Assembly: GCA_946221495.1 (NCBI GenBank)
Contig: CAMIFA010000079.1
Location: 1-22,235, forward strand
Source: an uncultured cyanobacterium
GTDB lineage: Bacteria; Cyanobacteriota; Cyanobacteriia; Cyanobacteriales; Chroococcidiopsidaceae
Length of the DNA stretch: 22,235 bases
Direction of reading: 5' to 3'
The notes beneath the pieces were generated by a model. The model saw only the letters and a list, made by a program, of their open reading frames with translations, did not search any database and was not told the DNA's origin. The first letter of the stretch is position 1. The number at the start of each line of letters is the position of its first letter. Shown here one piece after another: positions 1-7,712 of this stretch. The translations under genes and the position numbers were made by a program.

Positions 1-1
1 T

Positions 2-1810
2 AACATAGCGAATGGCAGCACCACACTCACACCTAATACACTAGTCTTTTCTGCGAGTCCCAGCAATCCGAATCTTGTTGTTGTATCGCAGGTCAGTAAC
101 TTCAGTAACCCCCTAATGCAAGTCGAGACTGCTGATAGTGGCGAAGCGGTGATTATCCCTGGCAGAATTACCGTAATTCAACGTCTGCGCCCAGTTACAG
201 TAACTGAAACCAGCGCTACCCAAAGACCGGAAACTATTAGCAGTCAAGTTGTTTCTCAAGAAACTCGCACAGTAGGAGGCGATACTTCTCAGACTACTAC
301 AACCGAGCAGCGCACCAGCCAACAAAAGGTTTCTGGTGAGCAGGAAGCAATTGTTGATTCAGTTGAAGTTGCACCAGCTCCAGACAAGAAAGTTGAGCGT
401 ACACGCCACATAGAACACAAGTACCAGTCTAGACCAGGCGGCACACTTGTTCCCTTCGTTGTGAAGAAAAAGGTAGACTTGCAAGGTAAGTCTGTTGTTA
501 CAGACAACCCACCAGAATATAGAATTACGCCTAATATCGGGCTGAATGTTCGCGTTGGGGTAGCTGGCAATCAACCGCAGTTGAGCGCAACCGCAATGGC
601 TCCGCTTAACCGCAAACAAGGTACTGTGTCGGCTGGACTAAATGCAACCCTTAACCCGTCAGCTGACAACACTCAAGGAGGCACAATCTTCTCCGTGTCA
701 CCGATTCTTCAGGTAAACCAGCCACTGCTGGAAGAACTGAAAGATGAAAATGATCAGCCGATTCTTGACGCGCAGGGAAATCCGATCATGAAGCCAAAAA
801 AAGGTGGCGTGTTTTATGGTCAGCTTAGTCTCACAGGCGCTCTGGTGAACGACTCTACAGCAGTTACGACTGTTACCTCGACCCCGCAACAATTCCAGAC
901 ACCAATTAGAAGCACGTTCGTTACCCCAACCGAGCAAACAGACACCACAATAGAGACGCTACAGCGTACTACTACAACAGTAGGAGATACCCAAACTTTT
1001 GCAGACACTTTTAGTCAGCCGACGAGCCAGACTAATTTGATAACCGATACGAATACCAGCGTTACTGAAGGTACTCAATCTCAAACTGAAACGATCAAGC
1101 AGTTTCCTGAAACTACCCCAAATAGCAGTGTTGTCACTCAAGACCCCGTTTTTGGACCAACGGTGACTACTACCACTAGTACAACCCAGCAGGGGGAGCT
1201 GCAAGTCGGAGAGCGGACATTAGTCTCAAGTGAGCTTACAGGCACTAATCCGGCAACATCTTCTGAAGATGTGCAAGTGATCGACAGCCAGACAACTCCG
1301 GGAACACCAGTTGCTGCGGGAGCTACGAGACAAACAAAAGTTGAGCGTGGCAAAACCCGGAGCGTAGCCACTGGTCCTAGCAGGGTAATTAAACGCAACT
1401 CCAGACTCGAAAAAGATTGGAATTGGGACGGTGCAGCCCGCATTGGCTACTCTAACATCCCCAACTTGGGAGCAGTAGCAAAGCCTGGTCAATTCTTCTA
1501 TGATGTCTACTTACAGGCTTCTACCAATGGTCCTGACACGGGAATCGGCACAACACTTGGGGTAACGCTGCTGGACGGGGTTGAACGTAATGCCGCAGGT
1601 AAGATTGTTCATGGTAATGACCGGACGCTTAATTTGGACTTTGATGCCTTCCTCTCCAAAGACGGTGATATCAAATTGGGAGCGTTCTTGTCTCTGCGCG
1701 GCGCTGGTTCCGGTGTCTCTGCACAAGATGTAGCAGTGGGAGTTGACAATAGTATTGCCGAGTACATTGCTCAACGGGATACCACTTTGTTAGGAAGCGT
1801 CAACAAGTAA
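2..1810 (+). CDS. Thr/Gln-rich probable surface or outer-membrane protein, 5' end outside the window
   Basis: I do not recognise a named family. The frame is open without a stop from base 2, so the first ATG in the window (116) is probably internal and the gene starts upstream. The visible 602 residues fall into three parts. The first is an N-terminal stretch rich in V, T, S and Q. The second is a segment at about 520-860 (RITPNIGLNVRVGVAG, later GGVFYGQLSLTGALV) with alternating hydrophobic residues and many glycines, like amphipathic beta strands. The third is a long Thr/Gln/Ser low-complexity stretch (about 880-1330) leading to a C-terminal domain (from WNWDGAARIGYSNIP) with further beta-strand-like repeats (NLDFDAFLS, IKLGAFLSLRGAG). 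This composition fits an exported cell-surface or outer-membrane protein. The signal peptide, if any, is not visible. It ends just before a HIP1 hairpin shared with convergent galK. Confidence 0.75.
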   Translation, partial: NIANGSTTLTPNTLVFSASPSNPNLVVVSQVSNFSNPLMQVETADSGEAVIIPGRITVIQRLRPVTVTETSATQRPETISSQVVSQETRTVGGDTSQTTTTEQRTSQQKVSGEQEAIVDSVEVAPAPDKKVERTRHIEHKYQSRPGGTLVPFVVKKKVDLQGKSVVTDNPPEYRITPNIGLNVRVGVAGNQPQLSATAMAPLNRKQGTVSAGLNATLNPSADNTQGGTIFSVSPILQVNQPLLEELKDENDQPILDAQGNPIMKPKKGGVFYGQLSLTGALVNDSTAVTTVTSTPQQFQTPIRSTFVTPTEQTDTTIETLQRTTTTVGDTQTFADTFSQPTSQTNLITDTNTSVTEGTQSQTETIKQFPETTPNSSVVTQDPVFGPTVTTTTSTTQQGELQVGERTLVSSELTGTNPATSSEDVQVIDSQTTPGTPVAAGATRQTKVERGKTRSVATGPSRVIKRNSRLEKDWNWDGAARIGYSNIPNLGAVAKPGQFFYDVYLQASTNGPDTGIGTTLGVTLLDGVERNAAGKIVHGNDRTLNLDFDAFLSKDGDIKLGAFLSLRGAGSGVSAQDVAVGVDNSIAEYIAQRDTTLLGSVNK

Positions 1811-1829
1811 GATGAGTTTCCACTAGGGC

Positions 1830-1863
1830 GGGCGATCGCAGCTATGACAAAGGGCGATCGCCT
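1830..1863. terminator. Hairpin built from two HIP1 octamers between convergent genes
   Basis: GGCGATCGC at 1831-1839 pairs perfectly with GCGATCGCC at 1854-1862 (9 bp, 14-nt loop); G1830 and T1863 add a wobble pair. It fills the 53-bp gap between the stop of the Thr/Gln-rich gene (1810) and the stop of galK (1864). It could act as a bidirectional transcription stop, but no clear T-run follows on either strand. Each octamer is itself a palindrome, so a local fold is also possible. Confidence 0.4.
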
Positions 1864-2931
1864 CTACTCTATTTCTGGAACTAAAATGCGTCCAGCATAA
1901 CCAGCACTCTGATAACTTGCCAGCACTTCTTGAGCAATTTCCTGAGCTTTTCCAGCAACAACTAAAGCTACACTTGCACCCCCAAAACCTCCACCTGTAA
2001 GGCGAGCGCCGTATACTAGGGAGGTTTTCTGCAATATTGCCACTAAAGCATCTACCTCTGGTACAGAAACTTCGTAATCGTCACGCTGGCTAGCATGGGA
2101 AGCATTCATCAATTCCCCAAAAGATTTTGCTGATACTCCCTGTACAGCCTTAAGCACCCGATTATTCTCGGTGATTACATGACGCGCACGACGCTGTAGC
2201 GGTTGCGGTAACGACTCTGCGGCTTGGGGATCTGTAATGTCTCTGAGGGCTTTTACTTGCAATAGCCGCGCTGCTTCTTCACACTCAGCCCGACGCTGAT
2301 TATAGCCGCTACCTGCTGCTAGTTGATGATGGACACCACTATCAAGCACTAAAATTTCTGCTCCAGCTGGAAAAGGTAATACTTTACGCTCTAAAGTGCG
2401 AGTGTCCAAAAATAGCATAGAGTTAGTGTCAGCCAAACTTGATGCCATTTGATCCATAATGCCGCAGTTTAAGCCAGCATATTGAATTTCTGCTTGTTGT
2501 CCTATTTGGGCGATGCGGACATCATCGATAGGAAGGTTAAGAAGCGATCGCACTCCTTTAAGCGTTGCAACTTCCAAAGCTGCACTGCTAGATAAACCGA
2601 CACCGATCGGTACAGATGATTTGACGTATAAATTTAGCGGCGGGATCGTATATCCTTCTTGTTGCAAAAGTTGAATGCACCCAAAAATATAACTGGCAAA
2701 TCCCGACGGTTGGGAGTTTTCGACAATGCTGACTTGCTGATCTAAATCTTCTGAGTAAAAGTGGTGTTGTGCATCCTTACTAAAACTTAGCTGGACTGTT
2801 GTACGTTGCCCAATAGCAGTAGGAAGAACAAAGCCATCGTTATAATCCGTGTGTTCGCCTAGTAGATTTACTCGCCCTGGGGCACTAGCTTGAGCTTCAG
2901 GTGCTGTACCAAATATTTGTTGAAAGTTCAT
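1864..2931 (-). CDS. galK: Galactokinase (GHMP kinase family)
   Basis: GalK phosphorylates galactose with ATP to galactose-1-phosphate, the first committed step of the Leloir pathway, in the cytoplasm. All three GHMP kinase motifs are present. The galactokinase signature GRVNLLGEHTDYNDG is at residues 19-33, the glycine/serine-rich ATP loop PIGVGLSSSAA is at 108-118, and LTGGGFGGAS is at 311-320. D160 in GIMDQMASS matches the catalytic-base position of the family. At 355 residues it is slightly short but complete. The ATG overlaps the TGA of the upstream M24-fold gene by 4 bp (ATGA) and has only a weak Shine-Dalgarno, so translational coupling is likely. It is the last gene of the GH2-galT-M24-galK operon and ends at the HIP1 hairpin. 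Confidence 0.95.
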   Translation of the reverse strand: MNFQQIFGTAPEAQASAPGRVNLLGEHTDYNDGFVLPTAIGQRTTVQLSFSKDAQHHFYSEDLDQQVSIVENSQPSGFASYIFGCIQLLQQEGYTIPPLNLYVKSSVPIGVGLSSSAALEVATLKGVRSLLNLPIDDVRIAQIGQQAEIQYAGLNCGIMDQMASSLADTNSMLFLDTRTLERKVLPFPAGAEILVLDSGVHHQLAAGSGYNQRRAECEEAARLLQVKALRDITDPQAAESLPQPLQRRARHVITENNRVLKAVQGVSAKSFGELMNASHASQRDDYEVSVPEVDALVAILQKTSLVYGARLTGGGFGGASVALVVAGKAQEIAQEVLASYQSAGYAGRILVPEIE

Positions 2932-4073
2932 AGGATCTCTAATGGTATAGGGCGCAGCCTTCCTTCTACCTTCACAAAAGGAAAATTCGGATCAAAAGTC
3001 AGATTCTCTAATCCATCCTGAAGAATTACAAAAGTATCTTCAATTTTTGCCCCTGGTAAACTTGGATTCCAAGCTACAGCCATGTTTTCTACTAAAGCGT
3101 CAGTAGTGTTGGGATTTGCTACAACTTCTCGTGCTAAATAACCTGTAGTTCCACCCTGATGATGTTCGCGAATCGCATCAGGATAGCCACGCTGCTGATA
3201 AGCTTGAGCTAGGACATTGTAGACTGTATTGAGCGATGTACCTGGTTGACATATATTCAGCGCTTGAGCTTCAACTTCACGGATATGGCTGTGTAAATCA
3301 GAATTATGAAGCGAACCGAAAACAACAAATCGCGTCAGGTTGGCATATAGCCCGTATCCCCGCGCACAAAACACCATCATTCCTTGCCGTCCGATCGCTT
3401 CTTTGCTGGGTGTGGGATGACGGTATAACGGCAAACGCCTGTCGCCCGCTACTAGAGTCAGCGCTGGATGTAACCCGCTTGCCCACAATGCCTCTGCCCC
3501 CGCACCCGCTAACTGATATTCTGTCCAGGTAGGTTTGGCTGCTTTTAGTACCTCTGTCATCGCCTCACTTGCTTTCCGCCCGACTTGGCGATATCGCTGT
3601 AATTCACTTGACATTAGTACCCTTTTATGCTGTTGCAGAGACGCAGGTAATCGCTTTTCTACATGAGGGATCGGGCGATCCGCGAAGGCGGCAAGCCCCC
3701 TTGGGGCATCGCTTAACACCTTCCCGCCGTTAGTAGCTTCGCGCACAAAATCCTCACGCGCCGCCGCATCAGCCCAAGGATTTACGTGCAGCTTGAAATT
3801 CGTAGGCAGTTCTTCATCTTGGAGACGCTGTGCTTCAATTTCATCAGTTAATACCCAGGCATCGTCTAAAGTTACTAAAACTTCAGCGACTCCGGTTTCA
3901 GCAGTCAGCAGCACAGTATTAGAACCACCAGCAGTTGCCCAAGCAAACCAGTCTATTCCCCGAAAGCGGACAGCTTGGGCTTCGGCTTCGGTTAAGGCTT
4001 GCCTAATTATTCCTAGTTTGTGAGAGACTTCTGTATTAGGCGAGAGGGAAGATTCTGCGTTCAACACATTCAT
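2928..4073 (-). CDS. M24 (creatinase/aminopeptidase P fold) protein with degenerate metal site
   Basis: The 381-residue protein has a creatinase-like N-terminal half and a C-terminal pita-bread domain (about 155-350) typical of family M24. The family normally binds two metals through D, D, H, E, E. Here the second Asp position is N245 (YANLTR in place of the usual SDxTR), and the first, 11 residues earlier, falls on a hydrophobic residue. The first Glu is N336 (AWNPSLPG in place of xEPGxY). Only a His (H304/H305 in EHHQGGTTGY) and E345 (IEDT) survive. I infer it is not a classical metallopeptidase; creatinase-type hydrolysis or a binding role is possible. It sits between galT and galK with ATGA overlaps on both sides, so it is made with the galactose enzymes, but its role there is unknown. 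Residues about 121-133 are encoded by a palindromic repeat. Confidence 0.8.
   Translation of the reverse strand: MNVLNAESSLSPNTEVSHKLGIIRQALTEAEAQAVRFRGIDWFAWATAGGSNTVLLTAETGVAEVLVTLDDAWVLTDEIEAQRLQDEELPTNFKLHVNPWADAAAREDFVREATNGGKVLSDAPRGLAAFADRPIPHVEKRLPASLQQHKRVLMSSELQRYRQVGRKASEAMTEVLKAAKPTWTEYQLAGAGAEALWASGLHPALTLVAGDRRLPLYRHPTPSKEAIGRQGMMVFCARGYGLYANLTRFVVFGSLHNSDLHSHIREVEAQALNICQPGTSLNTVYNVLAQAYQQRGYPDAIREHHQGGTTGYLAREVVANPNTTDALVENMAVAWNPSLPGAKIEDTFVILQDGLENLTFDPNFPFVKVEGRLRPIPLEIL
3675..3712. repeat. Palindromic small dispersed repeat inserted in frame in the M24-fold gene
   Basis: The ends GCGAT (3675-3679) and ATCGC (3708-3712) are inverted. Inside, GCCCC (3695-3699) and GGGGC (3703-3707) form a 5-bp hairpin with a 3-nt loop. 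The GC-rich composition and GCGAT/ATCGC ends resemble the small dispersed repeats scattered in cyanobacterial genomes. It codes for about residues 121-133 of the minus-strand protein (APRGLAAFADR) without breaking the frame. The family assignment rests on recall and structure, since only one copy is visible here. Confidence 0.5.
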
Positions 4074-5170
4074 AACTTAGCTGGCGCTTCCAGATTTACG
4101 ACTACTGCTTGTAGCTCTTTTGCCTTTTCTTCTGGCAAAGCATCGTTAGCAAACATTCCTGCTGCTAATTCCGTTCCTGCTAGATATTTAAGGCGATCGC
4201 GCGTGCGGTACGGTGGATAAAACTGAGCATGGAGATGCGATTCTGGATGCGGTTGCCCATCCGTAGGTGCTTGAAACCATGCCATTAAATAAGGAAAAGG
4301 GCGGTTCCACAAGCCATCGTACTTGAGGGTGACAGTTTTTAAAGCCCTGGCAAGTCCCTGACGCTGCTTGGGAGTAAGATCGCTAAACGTAGCAGTGGGC
4401 TGGATTGGGGCAAGCCACACTTCGTAAGGATAACGAGCGCAAACTGGGACAAAGGCGATCGCTTGATCATCTAAATAAATAATGCGCTGATTGTCGGCAA
4501 TTTCTTTTTGAATTAAATCTGGCAATAAAGAGGATTGATGAGCTTGATAATAAGCTTGCTGCATTTCTAACATCCGCGCTGGCACTGGTGGCACAAACCC
4601 ATAAGAATAGATTTGTCCGTGTGGATGATGCAAAGTTACGCCAACTTCAACGCCCCTGTTCTCAAACGGCAGTACATATTGAATCTGCGGCTGTTCGCCA
4701 ATAATCCGAGTGCGATCGCCCCATACTTGCAAAAGTAACTCCAGGTGATTTAGTTCCAAAGTACCCAAAGATGCTTGTGGATCTTGAGTAAATACTATAA
4801 CTTCACATATACCCTCGGCTGGCAGAGTATCAACAATAGTCGCAGGTGGATCGTGAGCAGCTAAAGTCAACGAAGGAAAGCGATTATCAAAAACTGCTAC
4901 GTCATAGCGCCCTTGCGGAAGTTCCGTAGGAAACTGAGCATCTTTAGTAGGAGCAAGCGGGTTGTATTCTGGGGGTGGCATAAAGGTACGCCCTTGGCGA
5001 TGGCTGGCATAAGCAACCCATTCACCACGTAATGGATGCCAACGCAGGTGGGGATTTGCGGCTACTGGCTCATTACTAGGACTAGGAGCTGTAATATCAG
5101 CAGCAATTGGATAACGACTGTATAAAGTTAAGCTACGCCCATCCGGCTTTAACAACTTGTGGGAGTACAT
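4070..5170 (-). CDS. galT: Galactose-1-phosphate uridylyltransferase
   Basis: GalT exchanges UMP between UDP-glucose and galactose-1-phosphate, giving UDP-galactose and glucose-1-phosphate. The active-site motif HHPHGQIYSYGF begins at residue 181; H184, the second His of HPH, is the expected uridylylated nucleophile. Family features also include RWHPLRGEWVAYASHRQGR (43-61), VFDNRFPSL (93-101) and ESHLHAQFYPP near the C-terminus. At 366 residues the length is normal. The zinc-binding CxxC seen near residue 52 of the E. coli enzyme is missing: the matching place reads NPLAPTKD (70-77). The start is firm, because a strong AGGAGGAGG lies 3-6 nt before the ATG, inside the end of the GH2 gene, which overlaps by 22 bp. 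The stop overlaps the next gene by 4 bp. Confidence 0.94.
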   Translation of the reverse strand: MYSHKLLKPDGRSLTLYSRYPIAADITAPSPSNEPVAANPHLRWHPLRGEWVAYASHRQGRTFMPPPEYNPLAPTKDAQFPTELPQGRYDVAVFDNRFPSLTLAAHDPPATIVDTLPAEGICEVIVFTQDPQASLGTLELNHLELLLQVWGDRTRIIGEQPQIQYVLPFENRGVEVGVTLHHPHGQIYSYGFVPPVPARMLEMQQAYYQAHQSSLLPDLIQKEIADNQRIIYLDDQAIAFVPVCARYPYEVWLAPIQPTATFSDLTPKQRQGLARALKTVTLKYDGLWNRPFPYLMAWFQAPTDGQPHPESHLHAQFYPPYRTRDRLKYLAGTELAAGMFANDALPEEKAKELQAVVVNLEAPAKL

Positions 5171-7011
5171 ATTCCTCCTCCTGACTCAGTTGCAGCGCGA
5201 ATTGCTTCTAGAGGAAATTTAGGTGTGCGATCGGCGTACAACAAACCGTTTGCTTCTTGGAAGGTATCGGTGAATTGGGTGTAACAAAATCCACTGAATA
5301 TTTCTATTGTATTCACCGCTTCTAGCAATGCCGCATATTTCATTTCTAATTCTGAGATATTGAAGCAGCGCTCATATCCCCAAGCTTTGTAAGCCTCTGG
5401 ATCTTCCCCAACTGCATAGGCAATACCACCAAACTCAGTCAGCATCACTGGTTGTCCTTGATGCGGATAGCCGTCGAGTGTGAGGACACGCCCACCCGGA
5501 CGTTTACGGTCAAAAAGATCCGTTAATTTCACTTCCGGTCCATAGCGTTGTGCCAAGCGCTCAGGTTTAGTATCGTAGTCATGGATAGCGAGAATATCCG
5601 TTGTTGTACTCTCCCAACCGTCGTTACCGATTACTGGACGAGTCGGATCTAGAGTTTTGGTTAAGTAATAAAGTGCCTGCACATAATCTCGGTGAGCTGG
5701 CGTTTCTGATAAGTTAGGCACTCCCCAAGATTCATTGAAAGGAACCCACACTACAATACACGGGTGGCTGACATCGCGGTTAATTACTTCTGTCCACTCT
5801 TTTGTAATCCGTTCTACGGCTTTTGGGGTGAATCGATAAGCGCTGGGCATTTCTTCCCAAACCATTAAACCCAGGACATCTGCCCAGTACAAGAAGCGAG
5901 GATCTTCAATTTTTTGGTGTTTACGGACACCGTTGAAACCCATGCTCTTAACTAACTCGACATCCTGCCGCAACGCTTCATCGGAAGGGGCAGTCATTAG
6001 GGTGTCTGACCAGTAGCCTTGGTCTAGAATCATCCGCAGATAGTAGGGACGACCGTTGAGCATAAAGCGATCGCGCTGAATTCCCACAGTCCGCATTGCT
6101 GTGTAAGACTGAACTTGCTCAACTAGTCCGTCTTGATTCCATAGCTCAATTTCGGCGTTGATTAAGTTTGGCGATTCCGGACTCCAAAGTAAGGCGTTGC
6201 GGTAGTCATCAATGCCAGGATCGGAAAGGGCAATGCGGCGATGAATTTCCCCGTTAATTACTTCATAGACATCATTTACTAATATCTGTTCGCCAACATT
6301 CAGTTTCACTTTTAATTGCAAACGGTTGCGCTGCTCCCCGGTGATAAAGGCTTCAAAGCCAATCTCCCAGCGCTCAAAGTGCGGTGTCCACCGAATTCGC
6401 TCAATATAAGTTTTGCCTACGCACTCAACCCAAACAGTTTGCCAAATCCCAGTTGTGCGCGGATACCAAATACTATGTGGCTCAAGTTGCCAGTCCTGCT
6501 TACCTCGTGGTTTAGCTAAGTCGTGAGGATCGTCCTGAACCCAAACCGTGACCTTTTGAGATGCATTTTCATTCAAGACAGCCGTGACATCGATAGTAAA
6601 AGGAGTATGCCCACCTTCATGCTCACCTACGAACTGATTATTGACCCACACCCGGGCATAATAGTCTACGGCTCCAAAATGAAGTAATACTCTACCCTGA
6701 CGCTGAGGCAAGTCAAATTCCCGCTCGTACCAGCAGTTGGGATGAAAACCTGTGTCGCCAATACCACTACGAATAGATTCCGGCGCAAATGGCACTTCTA
6801 TAGTATGTGTCCAGCCAGATATATCAGAGGGCGACACAAAACTTCCCACATCATCGAATGTAAACTTCCATGCACCGTTGAGACTCAACCAGTGGGAGCG
6901 CTGTAACTGAGGACGCGGATATGCCATATTAGGCATCGAAGAAACTGCCTCCTCATTAAGAGCGCAGGACTCTCCATAACAACTTTCAAGACTCTTCACC
7001 AATGATTCCAT
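5149..7011 (-). CDS. Glycoside hydrolase family 2 protein (beta-galactosidase/beta-glucuronidase-like)
   Basis: GH2 enzymes remove non-reducing beta-linked sugars such as galactose, glucuronic acid or mannose. The 620-residue protein shows the family order. A sugar-binding jelly-roll is at about 30-200 (YEREFDLP, YYARVWVNNQFVGEHEGG), an Ig-like domain at about 200-310, then a TIM barrel. The acid/base is E427 in WVPFNESWG and the nucleophile is E526 in MLTEFGG. No signal peptide is evident, so it probably acts in the cytoplasm on imported oligosaccharides. Because galT and galK follow in the same operon, beta-galactosidase activity is the likeliest, but the motifs cannot prove the specificity. 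The start is uncertain: the ATG at 7011 has no Shine-Dalgarno, while an internal ATG at 6936 has AGGAGG 11 nt upstream and would give 595 residues. Confidence 0.9.
   Translation of the reverse strand: MESLVKSLESCYGESCALNEEAVSSMPNMAYPRPQLQRSHWLSLNGAWKFTFDDVGSFVSPSDISGWTHTIEVPFAPESIRSGIGDTGFHPNCWYEREFDLPQRQGRVLLHFGAVDYYARVWVNNQFVGEHEGGHTPFTIDVTAVLNENASQKVTVWVQDDPHDLAKPRGKQDWQLEPHSIWYPRTTGIWQTVWVECVGKTYIERIRWTPHFERWEIGFEAFITGEQRNRLQLKVKLNVGEQILVNDVYEVINGEIHRRIALSDPGIDDYRNALLWSPESPNLINAEIELWNQDGLVEQVQSYTAMRTVGIQRDRFMLNGRPYYLRMILDQGYWSDTLMTAPSDEALRQDVELVKSMGFNGVRKHQKIEDPRFLYWADVLGLMVWEEMPSAYRFTPKAVERITKEWTEVINRDVSHPCIVVWVPFNESWGVPNLSETPAHRDYVQALYYLTKTLDPTRPVIGNDGWESTTTDILAIHDYDTKPERLAQRYGPEVKLTDLFDRKRPGGRVLTLDGYPHQGQPVMLTEFGGIAYAVGEDPEAYKAWGYERCFNISELEMKYAALLEAVNTIEIFSGFCYTQFTDTFQEANGLLYADRTPKFPLEAIRAATESGGGICTPTSC
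5174..5182 (-). promoter_or_regulatory. Strong ribosome binding site of galT inside the GH2 coding end
   Basis: On the minus strand the bases read AGGAGGAGG, ending 3 nt before the galT ATG at 5170. The same bases are part of the three consecutive GGA glycine codons near the GH2 C-terminus. This fixes the galT start and suggests reinitiation or independent loading of ribosomes within the overlap. Confidence 0.75.
6948..6953 (-). promoter_or_regulatory. Perfect AGGAGG upstream of an internal ATG of the GH2 gene
   Basis: AGGAGG on the minus strand lies 11 nt before ATG 6936 (MPNMAYPRPQ). It supports a start 25 codons inside the longest frame. The skipped 25 residues show no recognisable domain, and the conserved GH2 fold begins only after this ATG. 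Confidence 0.5.
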
Positions 7012-7385
7012 TACGTCATCTATCTGGGGTTATATATACAGACTAACCATTAGTAGCGTCTCTTGTAACCCTTTATTTCTATTTTACTGATAAAACTTTT
7101 CAAACTTTGATCTCTTGCGCTTTGCTACCATAAAGCCTTGATCCCCAACCAAGATTAACAAATATCTAGGTAGGATTAATCAGCGCTGTTTTAGTGACTA
7201 TAGCTATATTGTCTCTGAGCTAGCCTCTAGTCCTTCAAGAATTATCTTACCTTACAGAGTACGAGTTTAATTTACGGTACTGGAATTTCTATAATATCCT
7301 GCTCTACCTAGCTGCGGTTGTGGATTAACTAACCTAAACAATAATCTGCCGACATAACAGTGTGAAGAACTTAGTTAATAATAAA
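7012..7385. other. Intergenic region upstream of the GH2 operon
   Basis: This 374-bp AT-rich stretch lies between the GH2 start and the stop of the STAS gene, both on the minus strand. It should hold the promoter of the galactose operon. I see a 10-bp palindrome, TATAGCTATA, at 7199-7208 and a TATATA element near 7031-7037, but no well-spaced -35/-10 pair. No coding frame or RNA gene is evident. Confidence 0.4.
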
Positions 7386-7712
7386 TTACTGCTTTATCAG
7401 CATAGTATTTTTAAATTCGTCTAAATTTGCAAAAGTCTCAAATATTTCATCTAAGCCAGTTAACTCAAATAATATTCTGACTTGTTCATTTATAGAGCAA
7501 ATGAATAACTTACCACCAGCATTGTCCACTGCTCTAAAGGCTTCTATTAAAGCCATTAATCCTTGACTAGTAATAGTTGTTACATTCTCAAGATCAATTA
7601 AAACAATATTCACTCCGTTTTCGATAAGCTGGTGAATTTCTTGGTAAAACTGAATGCTTTTATTAATGTCCAATACTTCAGGATATTGAACAACTTGAAC
7701 ATTAAACCTCAT
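7386..7712 (-). CDS. Single-domain STAS protein (anti-sigma-factor antagonist-like)
   Basis: STAS proteins of the SpoIIAA/RsbV type bind anti-sigma factors or other partners and are usually switched by serine phosphorylation. The 108-residue protein is a complete STAS domain. DLENVTTITSQGLMAL (residues 40-55) aligns without gaps with the B. subtilis SpoIIAA segment DLEDLSFMDSSGL. In that alignment Q50 stands where the phosphorylated Ser58 lies, though S49 next to it is kept. Switching by phosphorylation at the usual site therefore looks impossible, and a constitutive or different binding mode is inferred. No kinase or phosphatase partner is adjacent. The start is supported by GAGGAA 11 nt upstream. 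It stands alone, divergent from the glycosyltransferase gene and upstream of the galactose operon. Confidence 0.88.
   Translation of the reverse strand: MRFNVQVVQYPEVLDINKSIQFYQEIHQLIENGVNIVLIDLENVTTITSQGLMALIEAFRAVDNAGGKLFICSINEQVRILFELTGLDEIFETFANLDEFKNTMLIKQ

Noticed and set aside
116..118. ATG as start of the Thr/Gln-rich gene
   Set aside because: The same frame is open without a stop to the window edge, so this Met is probably internal; no Shine-Dalgarno precedes it.
3236..4220. Short plus-strand frames opposite the M24-fold and galT genes
   Set aside because: They are shadows of well-supported minus-strand genes and carry no motifs.
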